Assembly: GCF_000814825.1 (NCBI RefSeq)
Contig: NZ_CP009302.1
Location: 992,001 to 1,056,000, forward strand
From: Berryella intestinalis
Lineage (GTDB): Bacteria > Actinomycetota > Coriobacteriia > Coriobacteriales > Eggerthellaceae
DNA: 64,000 bases
Reading direction: 5' to 3'
The notes below the pieces were generated by a model. It was not told where the DNA came from, did not search any database, and saw only the letters and a program-made list of their open reading frames with translations. Of this stretch, positions 53,911-63,346 are shown one piece after another. Numbering within the stretch: position 1 is the stretch's first letter; each line of letters starts with the position of its first letter. The position numbers and the translations under genes were made by a program.

Positions 53911-55062
53911 ATGGGATTTCGTTCGGTGAATCCGCATGTCGTCGGGCGGATCGCGAAGATCGCATTCGCCGCGCTTGCGGCGATGGCGCTTGCAGGGGGC
54001 GGCCTTGTCGGCTGCACACCGCCCCAAAGCCAATCCGACGGCAACTTGACCCAGGCCGCAGTCACGGTCGTCGATAGGCAGGGACGGTCGGTCGAGATAC
54101 CTGAAAACATCGAGCGCGTGGTCGGCGTGGGCTGCTCTTTGCGCCCCATCTGCTATCTCCAAGCCGTAGACAAAGTCGTCGGCGTCGAGAAAGCCGAGCA
54201 CGACGACATGGTGAGCTGCGCGTACCGCCACGTGAACCACGAGACCTTCGCCAAACTCCCCATCATCGGCGAAGGCGGATCCAAGGGCGTCTCCCCCGAT
54301 GCGGAGGCTATCGTGACGGTCGCACCCCAGGTCGTCATCGCAGGCGGCCTGAAAGCCGACGAGGCCGACGCCCTTCAGGAAAAGACCGGGATACCCGTAG
54401 TGTGCATCGACCAACCCGAAGCGATATTCGGACCGGGATACTACGACAACATCGCCTTCCTCGGGAAGGTCCTCGGCAAAGAATCGCGCGCCGACGAGAT
54501 CGTGTCGTACCTCAAAGCCGCTGAACAGGACCTCGCCGACCGTTCGGCGCGGTCTGAATCGTATGGGAGCATCAGCGCTTATGCCGGCGGCATATCGTAC
54601 CGGGGCGGCCACGGCTTCGACGGGACGGAAGCGGGCTTTCCGCCGTTTGCAGCATGCGGCGTGACCAACATCGCAGACGGTTCGGGCGCTTCGGGTCCTT
54701 TCACCATCGACCTGGAAGCGGTGTCGGCGGCGCGCCCCGACCACGTGTTCCTGGAAAGCGGGAACCTGGCGCTGGTAGCCGACGACTACAAGGCGAACCC
54801 GGACTACTTCAACGCGCTCGACGCCGTCCGCGACGGACGCGTCGCCACGCTCATCTCCTACCGGTTCTACTCGACCAACGTCGAGCTTGCTTTGGCGAAC
54901 TGCTACCAAGTGGGCGCAACCGTGTACCCCGACGCGTTCTCGGACGTGGAACCGTCCGAGAAGCTCGACGAGATAAGCCGGTTCTTCCTCGGCGCGCCCC
55001 TGTCGGCCGATCTGGCCGAGAAGGGCTACGAATTCAGGCAGGTCGATCTCTCGAAGCTGTGA
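53911..55062 (+). CDS. Substrate-binding lipoprotein of the FecCD-type transporter
   Basis: 383 residues. Lipoprotein signal with LVGCTPP, then a periplasmic-binding protein fold of the FepB/BtuF kind (VTVVDRQGRSVEIPENIERV, VVGVGCSLRPICYLQAVDKV, SPDAEAIVTVAPQVVIAGG). Residues near VGCSLRP (Cys) and the YRHVNH loop are candidates for ligand contact. GGAGGG sits before the ATG. Divergent from fmdE and the ABC genes and sharing the palindromic operator, so it should be the receptor for that transporter. Confidence 0.88.
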   Translation: MGFRSVNPHVVGRIAKIAFAALAAMALAGGGLVGCTPPQSQSDGNLTQAAVTVVDRQGRSVEIPENIERVVGVGCSLRPICYLQAVDKVVGVEKAEHDDMVSCAYRHVNHETFAKLPIIGEGGSKGVSPDAEAIVTVAPQVVIAGGLKADEADALQEKTGIPVVCIDQPEAIFGPGYYDNIAFLGKVLGKESRADEIVSYLKAAEQDLADRSARSESYGSISAYAGGISYRGGHGFDGTEAGFPPFAACGVTNIADGSGASGPFTIDLEAVSAARPDHVFLESGNLALVADDYKANPDYFNALDAVRDGRVATLISYRFYSTNVELALANCYQVGATVYPDAFSDVEPSEKLDEISRFFLGAPLSADLAEKGYEFRQVDLSKL

Positions 55063-55073
55063 TCTTCCCGCAC

Positions 55074-55104
55074 GCGCGAAGGCCGCTTCTCGCGACCTTC
55101 GCGC
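55074..55104. terminator. Convergent hairpin after the binding-protein gene
   Basis: GCGCGAAGG (55074-55082) pairs with CCTTCGCGC (55096-55104) around a 13-nt loop between convergent genes ending at 55062 and 55112. Short T content, but suitable as a shared terminator. Confidence 0.55.
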
Positions 55105-55111
55105 CCCTGCC

Positions 55112-55786
55112 CTATTTCACCACCTGGATGACGTCTTGCGCCTTGCGGCGACGCTGGACCGGCTCGAAATGCGAGGCGTCCTTCCTGCCGAATTGCACGA
55201 TGAGCGTGGGGACGTACTCGTCCGGGTCGATCAACCCCCGATCCGCGAGAAGCGCCGTGAGCTTCGCGACGCTGAAACCCTCCACGGGAGTCGAGTCGAT
55301 GCCGAGCAGAGCCGCGCTGGTCAGCATGTTCCCCAAAACGATGTAGGCCTGGCGGGCCGCCCATTCCAAAAGCCGGTCGTCGTCGCCTTCCATGGGAAGG
55401 TCGTTGCGCTGAAACGCCGCCAGGAAGTCGCGGCGCTGCGAAAGAGCCTCCCCTTCGGCGCCCTGCACCTCGCGAAGCGTCCGCTCGACGAAATCCGAAT
55501 CGGCGGAAGCGCCCTTGCGGGACAGGATGACCACCGTGCGATCGGCGTTTTTCTTCGCCCCCCAGGCCACTTCGAGCAGGTCCTCCCGCAGCCCCTCGTT
55601 TTCGACGACGAGGAACCTCCACGGCTCCAATCCAAACGAGCTGGGACTGCGACGGGCCACGTCGAGGAGCAAAGCGAAATCCTCATCGGGTATGCGTCCC
55701 TCGGGATCGTAGCGCTTGCAGGTGAAGCGCGTAGCGAACGTCTCGTCAATGAGGGACCGAAGCTCCTCGTGGGTGAATTCGGCCAT
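55112..55786 (-). CDS. Oxygen-insensitive-type nitroreductase
   Basis: 224 residues. FMN-binding pattern FATRFTCKRYDPEGRIPDED, DVARRSPSSFGLEPWRFLVV and the later QAYIVLGNMLTSAALLGIDS, TPVEGFSVAKLTALL match NfsB-type nitroreductases. Reduces nitro compounds, quinones or similar with NAD(P)H. Monocistronic; the substrate cannot be named from sequence. No cysteine motif or cofactor domain other than FMN. Confidence 0.9.
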   Translation of the reverse strand: MAEFTHEELRSLIDETFATRFTCKRYDPEGRIPDEDFALLLDVARRSPSSFGLEPWRFLVVENEGLREDLLEVAWGAKKNADRTVVILSRKGASADSDFVERTLREVQGAEGEALSQRRDFLAAFQRNDLPMEGDDDRLLEWAARQAYIVLGNMLTSAALLGIDSTPVEGFSVAKLTALLADRGLIDPDEYVPTLIVQFGRKDASHFEPVQRRRKAQDVIQVVK

Positions 55787-55970
55787 AGCGACCCCTTTCT
55801 ATTCGGTGGACAGAGGCGCCTTTTCGGCCGTCTCTCATCTTCCCTCGAAACTTAGCGCGCGTGCCGTCTGGACGCAACCGTAGCGTAAAACCGAATCCCC
55901 CTCGTAACGAAGGCTCCACTCTCGGGCTCCGACGCGCCGATCGCGTAAAGGCGGCTCAGATTCTTGAAGC

Positions 55971-56309
55971 CTAAAGCCGCTGGGCCCCACCGTCGCGCTC
56001 AAGGCAGATCTGAAGCAGAATATCGAGCTCATCCGTATAGTCCTCGACGCCGTCGGCGTATTCGAGCTCTTCTGCGACCGACACCTCGAAGCCCTCTTCC
56101 CCGCAGCGCCTCCACAGCTCTTCGAAGCGCTTATTGCGCATCGTACCCGTCTCAACCTGCAAGCGCACCCGGTTCACGCGCGCCTCGACGTTTGGAGCGG
56201 CGACCAGGAAGCGCTCGCCCGTTTCCTTGCAGAGAAACCTCACCACGCCCATACGGGGTTTGAACGAAAGGGCCTCGCGCTTCAATTGGCTGCGCCTCGA
56301 CTTATCCAC
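55971..56309 (-). CDS. GIY-YIG-like protein with degenerate catalytic motif
   Basis: 112 residues from a GTG at 56309 with AAAGGAG seven bases upstream; the frame is open up to 56378. Pattern MGVVRFLCKETGERFLVAAP followed by EARVNRVRLQVETGTMRNKR and an EELWRRCGEEGFEVSVAEEL stretch matches the small GIY-YIG family ('GIYxI.N..NGK.YIGSS...R...H...L..G.H.N..LQ.DW...G...F'). The GIY and YIG tyrosines are missing (GVV, FLV), so nuclease activity is doubtful. Such copies may bind nucleic acid without cutting. No clear partner nearby. Confidence 0.65.
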   Translation of the reverse strand: MDKSRRSQLKREALSFKPRMGVVRFLCKETGERFLVAAPNVEARVNRVRLQVETGTMRNKRFEELWRRCGEEGFEVSVAEELEYADGVEDYTDELDILLQICLERDGGAQRL

Positions 56310-56518
56310 CGCATCGCTCCTTTGCCGATCTTTCCCCGCACAGTGTAACCGACGCGAGGCCAGTGGATCGAACTGCAACGAAAGACAGGCCTTTACATTC
56401 CCCTAATAAACTTATGACATCGCTTTTACCTTCGCTTTGCGCTTCCTTTTCATCCGCGCGGTTCAATTCTACCCATGGCGAAAAAGCCACGAAGGGAACC
56501 TCGTCGGAAAGGAATCGA

Positions 56519-57355
56519 ATGAAACGCGCGGGAATAGCGAAGATGCTGATCGGCCTGACGGCATCGGCCGTGCTTGCCTTCAGCCTGGCGGGCTGCGGCA
56601 AGTCTGATTCGTCCTCGGATCTGTCCGGAACCATCTCGACCAACGGATCCACCTCCATGGAAAAGGTGATCGGATCCCTCTCGGAGGCCTTCATGGCCGA
56701 CAATCCCACGGTGAAGATAACCTACGATGCCACCGGCTCCGGAACGGGGATCGAATCGGTTTCCCAGGGAAGCTGCGACATCGGGCTGTCCTCCCGCGCC
56801 CTCAAGGACAAAGAGACCGGGCTTACGCCCATCACCGTCGCCCTCGACGGGATCGCCGTCGTCGTGAACGAGGACTGCGGCGTGCAGAACCTCACCCTCC
56901 AGCAGGTAACCGACATATTCACCGGCAAGATCCGGAACTGGTCCGAAGTAGGCGGCAAGGACCTCGAGATCGCCTGCATCGGACGCGAGAGCGGGTCGGG
57001 GACGCGCGACGGCTTCGAATCCGTCACCAAGACCTCCGACCAGTGCGTCTTGGCGCAAGAGCTCACCTCCACCGGCGCGGTCATGACCGCGGTCGCCAGC
57101 TCCCCCAACGCCATCGGATACGCCTCGCTCTCGTCGGTCGAAGGCCAGAAGGGAATCTACTCCCTCAACATCGACGGCGTGACGTGCAGCGAGAAGACGG
57201 TTCTCGACGGGACGTATCCCATCCAGCGCCCCTTCAACCTGATCGTGCCCGAAAGATCCGAGCTGTCGACCGAGGCGCAGGCCTTCGTGGACTTCGCGAT
57301 CAGCCCCGCGGCAGCCGAACTCATCAGGAAGGCGGGGGCCGTTCCCCTCGCATAG
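56519..57355 (+). CDS. pstS: Phosphate-binding lipoprotein PstS
   Basis: 278 residues from the ATG at 56519 (GGAAAGGAAT upstream). Lipoprotein signal (LAFSLAGCGK), then TISTNGSTSMEKVIGSLSEA, YDATGSGTGIESV, DIGLSSRALK and GRESGSGTRDGFES, the phosphate-binding signatures of PstS. TTTACA (56391-56396) upstream may be a -35. Delivers phosphate to PstCA. First gene of pstSCAB; no phoU or phoBR follows within the window. Confidence 0.92.
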   Translation: MKRAGIAKMLIGLTASAVLAFSLAGCGKSDSSSDLSGTISTNGSTSMEKVIGSLSEAFMADNPTVKITYDATGSGTGIESVSQGSCDIGLSSRALKDKETGLTPITVALDGIAVVVNEDCGVQNLTLQQVTDIFTGKIRNWSEVGGKDLEIACIGRESGSGTRDGFESVTKTSDQCVLAQELTSTGAVMTAVASSPNAIGYASLSSVEGQKGIYSLNIDGVTCSEKTVLDGTYPIQRPFNLIVPERSELSTEAQAFVDFAISPAAAELIRKAGAVPLA

Positions 57356-57448
57356 GCGCCGCACCCGTCGGGAAACGACGGGTGCGCATCAGCCATCGGG
57401 GGCGCGCGGCGAGCGCGCCCCCGTTCCGTCGATCGAAAGAACCAAGCG

Positions 57449-58315
57449 ATGAAAAAGAAAAGCAAGTCGATTGAAGCGCTCTTCCACGGCATATTCCTGT
57501 TCTCGGGGCTGCTGTCGGTCTTCTTCGTCCTGGGCATCACCGTGTACCTCGTCGTATCGGGAACCCCCGCGATCGCCCAGATCGGCCTCCCCGAATTCCT
57601 CTTCGGGCAAACATGGAACCCCGCGAAGGAGCGCTACGGCATCCTCCCGTTCATCCTCACGAGCGTTTACGGGACGCTCGGGGCGCTGCTGATCGGATTC
57701 CCCGTCGGGCTCATGACGGCCCTCTACCTGTCCAAGTTCGCCGATCGCAGGATCAGCCGCGTCATCAGGTCGGCTGTCGAGCTGCTCGCGGGCATCCCGT
57801 CGGTGGTCTACGGGTTGGTGGGAATGATCGTGTTAGTCCCCGCCATCCAGAACGCGTTCGGGCTCTCGTCGGGCGCGACGCTGCTCGCAGCCATTCTGGT
57901 GCTCGCCGTCATGATCCTCCCCTACATCGTCAACGTCTCGACCGCCGCCCTCGATGCGGTGCCGAAGGAATACGAAGAGGGCTCTTTCGCCCTGGGAGCA
58001 ACCGATACGGAAACCTATTTCAAGGTTTCGGCCCATGCCGCCCGCAGCGGCATCGCGGCGGCGGTGGTCCAGGGCGTGGGACGCGTTTTGGGGGAAGCTA
58101 TGGCCATCATCATGGTTGCGGGAAACGTCGCGAACATGCCGGCGCTCTTCGACCCGGTTCGCTTCCTCACCACCGCGATCGTCAGCGAGATGTCGTATGC
58201 CTCCTACGGCAGCCTGCATCGCGACGCGCTGTTCTCCATCGGATTGGTGCTGTTCGCGTTCATCGTGGCGGTCAACATCGTCTTGAACCTCGTGATCCGC
58301 AGGAAGGCCCAGTAA
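57449..58315 (+). CDS. pstC: Phosphate ABC permease PstC
   Basis: 288 residues, six helices. Signatures include AELLAGIPSVVYGLVGMIVL and the ABC permease loop EEGSFALGATDTETYFKV (EAA-like). It lies 93 bp after pstS and shares the final base with pstA's ATG. With PstA it forms the channel. Confidence 0.92.
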   Translation: MKKKSKSIEALFHGIFLFSGLLSVFFVLGITVYLVVSGTPAIAQIGLPEFLFGQTWNPAKERYGILPFILTSVYGTLGALLIGFPVGLMTALYLSKFADRRISRVIRSAVELLAGIPSVVYGLVGMIVLVPAIQNAFGLSSGATLLAAILVLAVMILPYIVNVSTAALDAVPKEYEEGSFALGATDTETYFKVSAHAARSGIAAAVVQGVGRVLGEAMAIIMVAGNVANMPALFDPVRFLTTAIVSEMSYASYGSLHRDALFSIGLVLFAFIVAVNIVLNLVIRRKAQ

Positions 58316-59172
58316 TGGAAGCGAGAATACGCAGATCCCGACGGATCAGATCCTTTCTGCTCAAGCTGCTCGTCCGTTTGAGCGGCGCCTCGGTGTGCAT
58401 CGTGCTGGCCGCGATCATCGGGTACATCTTCGCGAACGGGGTGTCGGGGATCACGGCCGAGTTCCTCACCACGCAGAGCAGCTACGTGCACGACACGATC
58501 GGGATCCTCCCCAACATCCTCAACACGCTCTACATCGTGTTGGTGGCCATGGTCATCGTCATCCCGTTCGGCACGTGCGCGGCGGTGTACCTCAACGAAT
58601 ACGCGCCCGATAAGCGCATCGTGCGCATCATCAGCTTCGCGGTCGAGACGCTGACCGGCATCCCCTCGGTCATCTTCGGCCTGGTGGGCATGCTGTTCTT
58701 CATCCAGATCATGGGGCTTCAGGCGGGCATCCTCGCTGGCGGCCTCACCTTGGTGGTGATGGTTTTGCCCACCATCATCAGCAACACGCTGGAGAGCCTG
58801 AAAACGGTGCCCGACGCCTACCGCGAAGGGGCGCTTGCCCTGGGAAGCGGGAAGTGGCACATGATCCGCACCGTGGTCCTGCCCAACGCCATCGACGGCA
58901 TCGCGACCGGGTGCATCCTGGCCATCGGCAGGATCGTGGGCGAATCCGCCGCGCTGCTCTACACCGCCGGGTTCGGGCTGATACTGAACAGCTTCATGAC
59001 CGCCCTCTCGTCGTCCAGCGCGACGCTGACGGTGGCACTGTACGTCTACGCGACGGAGCGGGGCGAGCTGTCCGTTGCCTTCTCGCTTGCGACGATCCTT
59101 CTGATTCTCACGTTGCTGCTCAACATAGCCGCAACGCTTTGCGCAAGAAAACTCGGTACGAAAGAGGACTGA
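58315..59172 (+). CDS. pstA: Phosphate ABC permease PstA
   Basis: 285 residues; ATG at 58315 overlaps the pstC stop (TAATG) with AGGAAGG upstream. Six helices; [20 protein letters not shown] and [20 protein letters not shown] (EAA-like loop) and [15 protein letters not shown] are PstA hallmarks. Pairs with PstC. pstB starts one base after its stop. Confidence 0.92.
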   Translation: MEARIRRSRRIRSFLLKLLVRLSGASVCIVLAAIIGYIFANGVSGITAEFLTTQSSYVHDTIGILPNILNTLYIVLVAMVIVIPFGTCAAVYLNEYAPDKRIVRIISFAVETLTGIPSVIFGLVGMLFFIQIMGLQAGILAGGLTLVVMVLPTIISNTLESLKTVPDAYREGALALGSGKWHMIRTVVLPNAIDGIATGCILAIGRIVGESAALLYTAGFGLILNSFMTALSSSSATLTVALYVYATERGELSVAFSLATILLILTLLLNIAATLCARKLGTKED

Positions 59173-59173
59173 C

Positions 59174-59929
59174 ATGGATGCGTTCCAGATAACCGACCTT
59201 AACCTGTGGTACAGCGGAAACCAGCACGCGCTGAAGGGTGTGGATATGAACATCCCCGAGCACGAGGTCACCGCCCTCATCGGGCCGAGCGGGTGCGGGA
59301 AGTCGACCTTCCTCAGAACGCTCAATCGCATGCAGGATCTGATCGAGGGCGTTCGGATCGAAGGGGAGGTCCTGTTCAAGGGCCAGGACGTGTACGCGCC
59401 CAAAACCGACGTCAACGAGCTGCGCAAGCGGGTGGGCATGGTGTTCCAAAAAGCGAACCCCTTCCCCATGAGCATCTACGACAACGTCGCCTACGGACCG
59501 CGGATACACGGAACGCACGCGAAGCGCGACCTCGACGACATCGTCGAGGAGTCGCTGAAAGGCGCCGCCTTGTGGGACGAGGTGAAAGACCGCCTGAACA
59601 AGGGGGCCCTCGGGCTCTCGGGCGGCCAGCAGCAGCGCCTCTGCATCGCCCGCGCGCTGGCCGTGAAGCCCGAGGTCCTGCTGCTCGACGAATCGACCAG
59701 CGCGCTGGACCCGATATCGACCGAGCAGATCGAGCAGCTGGTGGGAACCCTGAAAACCCGCTACACGGTGGTCATGGTCACCCACAACATGCAGCAGGCC
59801 GTCAGGGTCTCCGACAACGCCGCGTTCTTTCTCCTAGGAGAGCTGGTCGAGTTCGACCGAACCGACGCGCTGTTCAACAGCCCGCGCGACCAGCGGACCC
59901 TCGACTACGTCTCGGGGCGCTTCGGCTGA
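59174..59929 (+). CDS. pstB: Phosphate ABC ATPase PstB
   Basis: 251 residues with the short start [20 protein letters not shown]. Walker A ([17 protein letters not shown]), [15 protein letters not shown] signature and DESTSALDP Walker B are complete; [16 protein letters not shown] is typical of PstB. The last 96 bp overlap the end of the convergent histidine-triad gene. The end of pstB lies inside the other coding region, so both reading frames are constrained there. Confidence 0.93.
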   Translation: MDAFQITDLNLWYSGNQHALKGVDMNIPEHEVTALIGPSGCGKSTFLRTLNRMQDLIEGVRIEGEVLFKGQDVYAPKTDVNELRKRVGMVFQKANPFPMSIYDNVAYGPRIHGTHAKRDLDDIVEESLKGAALWDEVKDRLNKGALGLSGGQQQRLCIARALAVKPEVLLLDESTSALDPISTEQIEQLVGTLKTRYTVVMVTHNMQQAVRVSDNAAFFLLGELVEFDRTDALFNSPRDQRTLDYVSGRFG

Positions 59930-61882
59930 TCCGGCCTGGACGGCAGCCGCCTTCTCGACGCTTGGCGCGGCAGGTGCGGCGGGCGCGGGAGCCTCGGAGG
60001 ATGCGGGCGCTGTCGCCCGCGCCTCTGCATCCCTCTCGGAATCGGCGGCATCCTCCCCGTTCGAAGCGCCCTCGTCGGAGCCTGCGCCGGCGGCAGGGGC
60101 GCCCGGCATCTTGAAGTCGTATTTCTTCCCGTGGATGACGACCGTCTTGTCATCGTTGAACACGATGCTCGACAGGGGCGCATACGGGAGCTCGAGCAGG
60201 ATCTCCTCGAACTCGTCGCGCGTCATGCCGTAGGCGCGGCTGTACTTCTCGATGATCTGGTCGTCGGTCATGCCGGTAGAGCCGCCGGGGTTCGACCCTT
60301 CGATCTTCACGCCCGGATAGTTCGCGCTGGGGTCGCTGAAGACGACCTTGGTCTCGCCGTTGCTGTAGTACAGGACCCAGCAGGTCGGCTCCTTCACGAT
60401 GCGCACGACGACTTTGCCCTCGTCATCGACCTCGTCAGAACCCGAATCGCCATGTCCTGCGCTTCCCCCGTTATCCGAGCCGCCCGGCGATTCGATCTCG
60501 GCATCGCTTCCCCATCCGTTCTCGCCCTTGGGCCGGGACTCGGGGTGCAAAACGAGGTACTTCAGCGTGGCCACCACCTGGCGCGCCGTGTGTCCGTGGA
60601 AGACGTCGCGCGGATCCTTCGCAAGCTGGATGATCCTTTCGATGGAGACGTAGTGGTAGTGGTCGTGATGGGGGATGATGAAGCGCTGGCTATCGCGGTC
60701 GAACCCCGTGGTGTGGGTGACGTTTCCGTAGGTGATGTACTCGAGCGGCACGATCAGCTTGGCTTCGACCTCGTCGTACGTGAAGCGCTCACTGTCTTCG
60801 ATCGGCCCGGACCCGTGGCCTTTGCCCTCATCGTACTCGACGATCTCGATATCGGGATACAGCTCGCTCGGATCGGTGTACGTCACTTCCTCGGTGCCGT
60901 CGGCGCGGTGGATATGCCAGTGGTCCTCGTGGTGCTCGATCTTCACCACGCGCCTGGGATCGTTGGGGTCTTGCTTGATGGGCTTAACCGGGTCCGATGG
61001 CTTGGGGCCTGCGCTGCCTCCCGAGTGGCTGCCCGTATACGTCCCGATCTTGATGCCGGGAAAGACCGACGAGGGATCCTCGTAGGTGATGAACTCGCGC
61101 CCGTCGGCGGTGTAGGCGTGGTAGTGGTCGTCGTGCTTCAGAATCTTCACGATGGGCTGCTTCGCCAGTTCGGACAGGGAGACCACCTGCACGAAGGAGA
61201 GCTTGGGGCCGCCCGGCGCGGGTGCGGGCTCGACGCGCGGAGCTTCGGGGAGGGCTCCCGAACCGCCGTTTCCGACATCCCCGGTGCGGCCGGCGTCGAC
61301 GCCCGGACCGTACCCGACCCTATGCCACGACCCTCCGCCCGCAAGCGAGCCGTGCCCGCCATGGCTTCCGGTGTAGGTTCCGATCGAGATGCCGGGGTAC
61401 AGCGAGCTGGGATCCTCGTAGGTGATGAACTCGCGGCCGTCGGCGGTGTAGATGTGGTAGTGGTCGCCATGCTTCAGGATGCGCACGACGCCGTTGCCGG
61501 TGATCGACTTCAGCTCGCCGGCGGATACGACGCTTGCGGTCGACGCCAGATCGGCGGCGCTTCCCGCCTTGCTGGGATCGGTGTAGGTGATGATCTCGCG
61601 CCCGTCTTTGGTGAACACGTGCCAGTGATCGCCGTGTTTGACGATCTTGACGATTTCGTCGGCAGACACCTCGGCATCGATCAGGACCTCGGTGGTTTCG
61701 TCTGCCTTGTACGACGTTGCGGGACGCTCGCCCGCCGCGGCGCCCTCGGTCGCCTCCAGCACCTGCTGGGCGCTGCGTGCCGCCTCTCCGCCGGTGAGTG
61801 CGCCGGTCGCCGCGAGGGCGCCTGCGGTCACCGAAACCGTCAGGATCGCAACGGCCCCGAGGGCCGCCTTCGTCTTCTTCAT
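59834..61882 (-). CDS. Histidine-triad (Pht-like) zinc-binding surface protein
   Basis: 682 residues with a signal peptide ([20 protein letters not shown]). At least five HxxHxH motifs: HGDHWH, HGDHYH, HDDHYH, HEDHWH, HHDHYH, each in a repeat '[27 protein letters not shown]'. This is the streptococcal polyhistidine-triad pattern that captures zinc and hands it to AdcA/ZnuA. Gly/Ser/Pro linkers separate the repeats. The C-terminus is Ala/Glu/Pro-rich with no LPxTG. It follows znuB by 10 bp, so it belongs to the zinc operon. Convergent overlap of 96 bp with pstB. Confidence 0.88.
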   Translation of the reverse strand: MKKTKAALGAVAILTVSVTAGALAATGALTGGEAARSAQQVLEATEGAAAGERPATSYKADETTEVLIDAEVSADEIVKIVKHGDHWHVFTKDGREIITYTDPSKAGSAADLASTASVVSAGELKSITGNGVVRILKHGDHYHIYTADGREFITYEDPSSLYPGISIGTYTGSHGGHGSLAGGGSWHRVGYGPGVDAGRTGDVGNGGSGALPEAPRVEPAPAPGGPKLSFVQVVSLSELAKQPIVKILKHDDHYHAYTADGREFITYEDPSSVFPGIKIGTYTGSHSGGSAGPKPSDPVKPIKQDPNDPRRVVKIEHHEDHWHIHRADGTEEVTYTDPSELYPDIEIVEYDEGKGHGSGPIEDSERFTYDEVEAKLIVPLEYITYGNVTHTTGFDRDSQRFIIPHHDHYHYVSIERIIQLAKDPRDVFHGHTARQVVATLKYLVLHPESRPKGENGWGSDAEIESPGGSDNGGSAGHGDSGSDEVDDEGKVVVRIVKEPTCWVLYYSNGETKVVFSDPSANYPGVKIEGSNPGGSTGMTDDQIIEKYSRAYGMTRDEFEEILLELPYAPLSSIVFNDDKTVVIHGKKYDFKMPGAPAAGAGSDEGASNGEDAADSERDAEARATAPASSEAPAPAAPAAPSVEKAAAVQAGSAEAPRDVVEGPLVARAVEQRVGSVELDQLS

Positions 61883-61892
61883 ATGACGCTCC

Positions 61893-62684
61893 TTACTTCC
61901 GTTTCACGAACAAAGCCACAAGAAGGCCTATTACCGATATGAGGACGATCACGGAGCCGGGCCTGAGGTTCCCGTAGTACGAGACGAGGAGCCCCGCGTA
62001 CACGAACAGGACCGACAACACAACCGACAGGGCCGACACGCCCTTATAGGTCCGCGCGAACCGCATGGCGCAGATCGCCGGGATAACGAGGATCGACGAG
62101 ACGATGAGCGACCCGATGGTCTTGGCCGCTATCGACACCGACAAGGCAACCATCAGGGCGAACGCGAAGTTCAACACGCGCGGGTCGATACCCAGAAGGC
62201 GCGCCGACGCCTCGTCGAGCACGCTGAGGTACAACCGGCGATACAGCACCCGATAGGCTGCGAGCACGACGGCCGCCACGCCTAAGACCAGGTAGAACTC
62301 CAGATCGCTGATGGTCACGATCGATCCGAACAGATACGAGGCAATGGCGTTTCCCCCGCCCGCGAAGCTGCTGAAGATGCCGGCGAGCCCGATGGACGCC
62401 GCCAAAACGATGACCGTCGAGATCTCCTGATACGATCGCAGCCGGGATCGGACGGCCTCCACGCACAGGGCGGCCGCCACACAGGCGACCACCGAGCCGA
62501 GCAGCGGGTTGAACCCGAAGCACAGGCCGGCCGCCACACCCGCAAGCGACGAGTGCGACAGCGTGTCGCCCATCATCGAAAGCCGCTTGAGCACGATGGG
62601 AAGCCCTATGAGCGGCAGGATCACCGCCAGCACGGTTCCGACGACGAAGGCGCGCTGCATGAAATCGTAGTCGAAGGGGTTCAC
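61893..62684 (-). CDS. znuB: Zinc/manganese ABC permease (ZnuB/AdcB)
   Basis: 263 residues from a GTG at 62684 preceded by GGGGGG; the ATG at 62699 lacks a ribosome site. It overlaps the ATPase stop by 4 bp (GTGA). About eight helices with LSMMGDTLSHSSLAGVAAGL and GLLSIDPRVL-like motifs (here ARLLGIDPRVLNFAFALMVA) of the ABC-3 family. Zinc is favoured because the gene lies with a histidine-triad protein. Confidence 0.9.
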   Translation of the reverse strand: MNPFDYDFMQRAFVVGTVLAVILPLIGLPIVLKRLSMMGDTLSHSSLAGVAAGLCFGFNPLLGSVVACVAAALCVEAVRSRLRSYQEISTVIVLAASIGLAGIFSSFAGGGNAIASYLFGSIVTISDLEFYLVLGVAAVVLAAYRVLYRRLYLSVLDEASARLLGIDPRVLNFAFALMVALSVSIAAKTIGSLIVSSILVIPAICAMRFARTYKGVSALSVVLSVLFVYAGLLVSYYGNLRPGSVIVLISVIGLLVALFVKRK

Positions 62685-63346
62685 CGGACCGCCCCCCATT
62701 CAGAGGGATCGAGCTCGCTCAAACGCCCGTCCGACAAAAGCAGCGCCCGGTCGATGAACGGCGCGGCTTCCGAGAGATGATGCGTGATCATCACCACGGT
62801 GCGCCCTTCGTCGCACAGGTTCCGCAGTATCCGGTACAGCTCGGCGGAGAACTTCCGATCGATTCCCGTCGTCGGCTCGTCCAGAAGAACCAGGCGGGCG
62901 CCCTTCACGAGCGCGGCAAGAAGGCCCACGCGTTGCAGCTGGCCTCCCGAAAGCTGCCGCAGCGCATGTCTACGGTGCTGCGCGAGGCCGACGGTCTCGA
63001 GCAGCGATCCGACATCCGCCCGCGCCTTCAGGTGCGCAAGGTGCACCGAAACCAGCTCCTCGATGGTGGTCGGGAAATTCCGGTACCCGCGCACCGCGTC
63101 CTGGGAGACGTAGGCGATGTCGGCATGATGGTCGTCGGTCGCTCGGGGGTCTCCGAACAGCCTGACCTCCCCTGCATCGGGGACGAGGTCGCCTAAAACG
63201 AGGCCCATCAGCGTGGACTTGCCGACCCCGTTGTCGCCGACGATGGCGGCGAACTCCCCTTCGGCGACCGAGAACGAAACCGATTCCAGCACGGGCCCGT
63301 CGCCGTAGGAAAACCGCAGGCCGACCGCTTCGAGCGCGCTACTCAC
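62681..63346 (-). CDS. znuC: Zinc ABC ATPase (ZnuC/AdcC)
   Basis: 221 residues, GTG start overlapping the znuA stop by 8 bp. Walker A (VGDNGVGKSTLMGL), LSGGQLQRVGLLAAL signature, LLDEPTTGIDRK Walker B and ITHHLSEAA H-loop are complete. AYVSQDAVRGYRNFPTTIEE is typical of Znu/Adc ATPases. Confidence 0.92.
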   Translation of the reverse strand: MSSALEAVGLRFSYGDGPVLESVSFSVAEGEFAAIVGDNGVGKSTLMGLVLGDLVPDAGEVRLFGDPRATDDHHADIAYVSQDAVRGYRNFPTTIEELVSVHLAHLKARADVGSLLETVGLAQHRRHALRQLSGGQLQRVGLLAALVKGARLVLLDEPTTGIDRKFSAELYRILRNLCDEGRTVVMITHHLSEAAPFIDRALLLSDGRLSELDPSEWGAVR

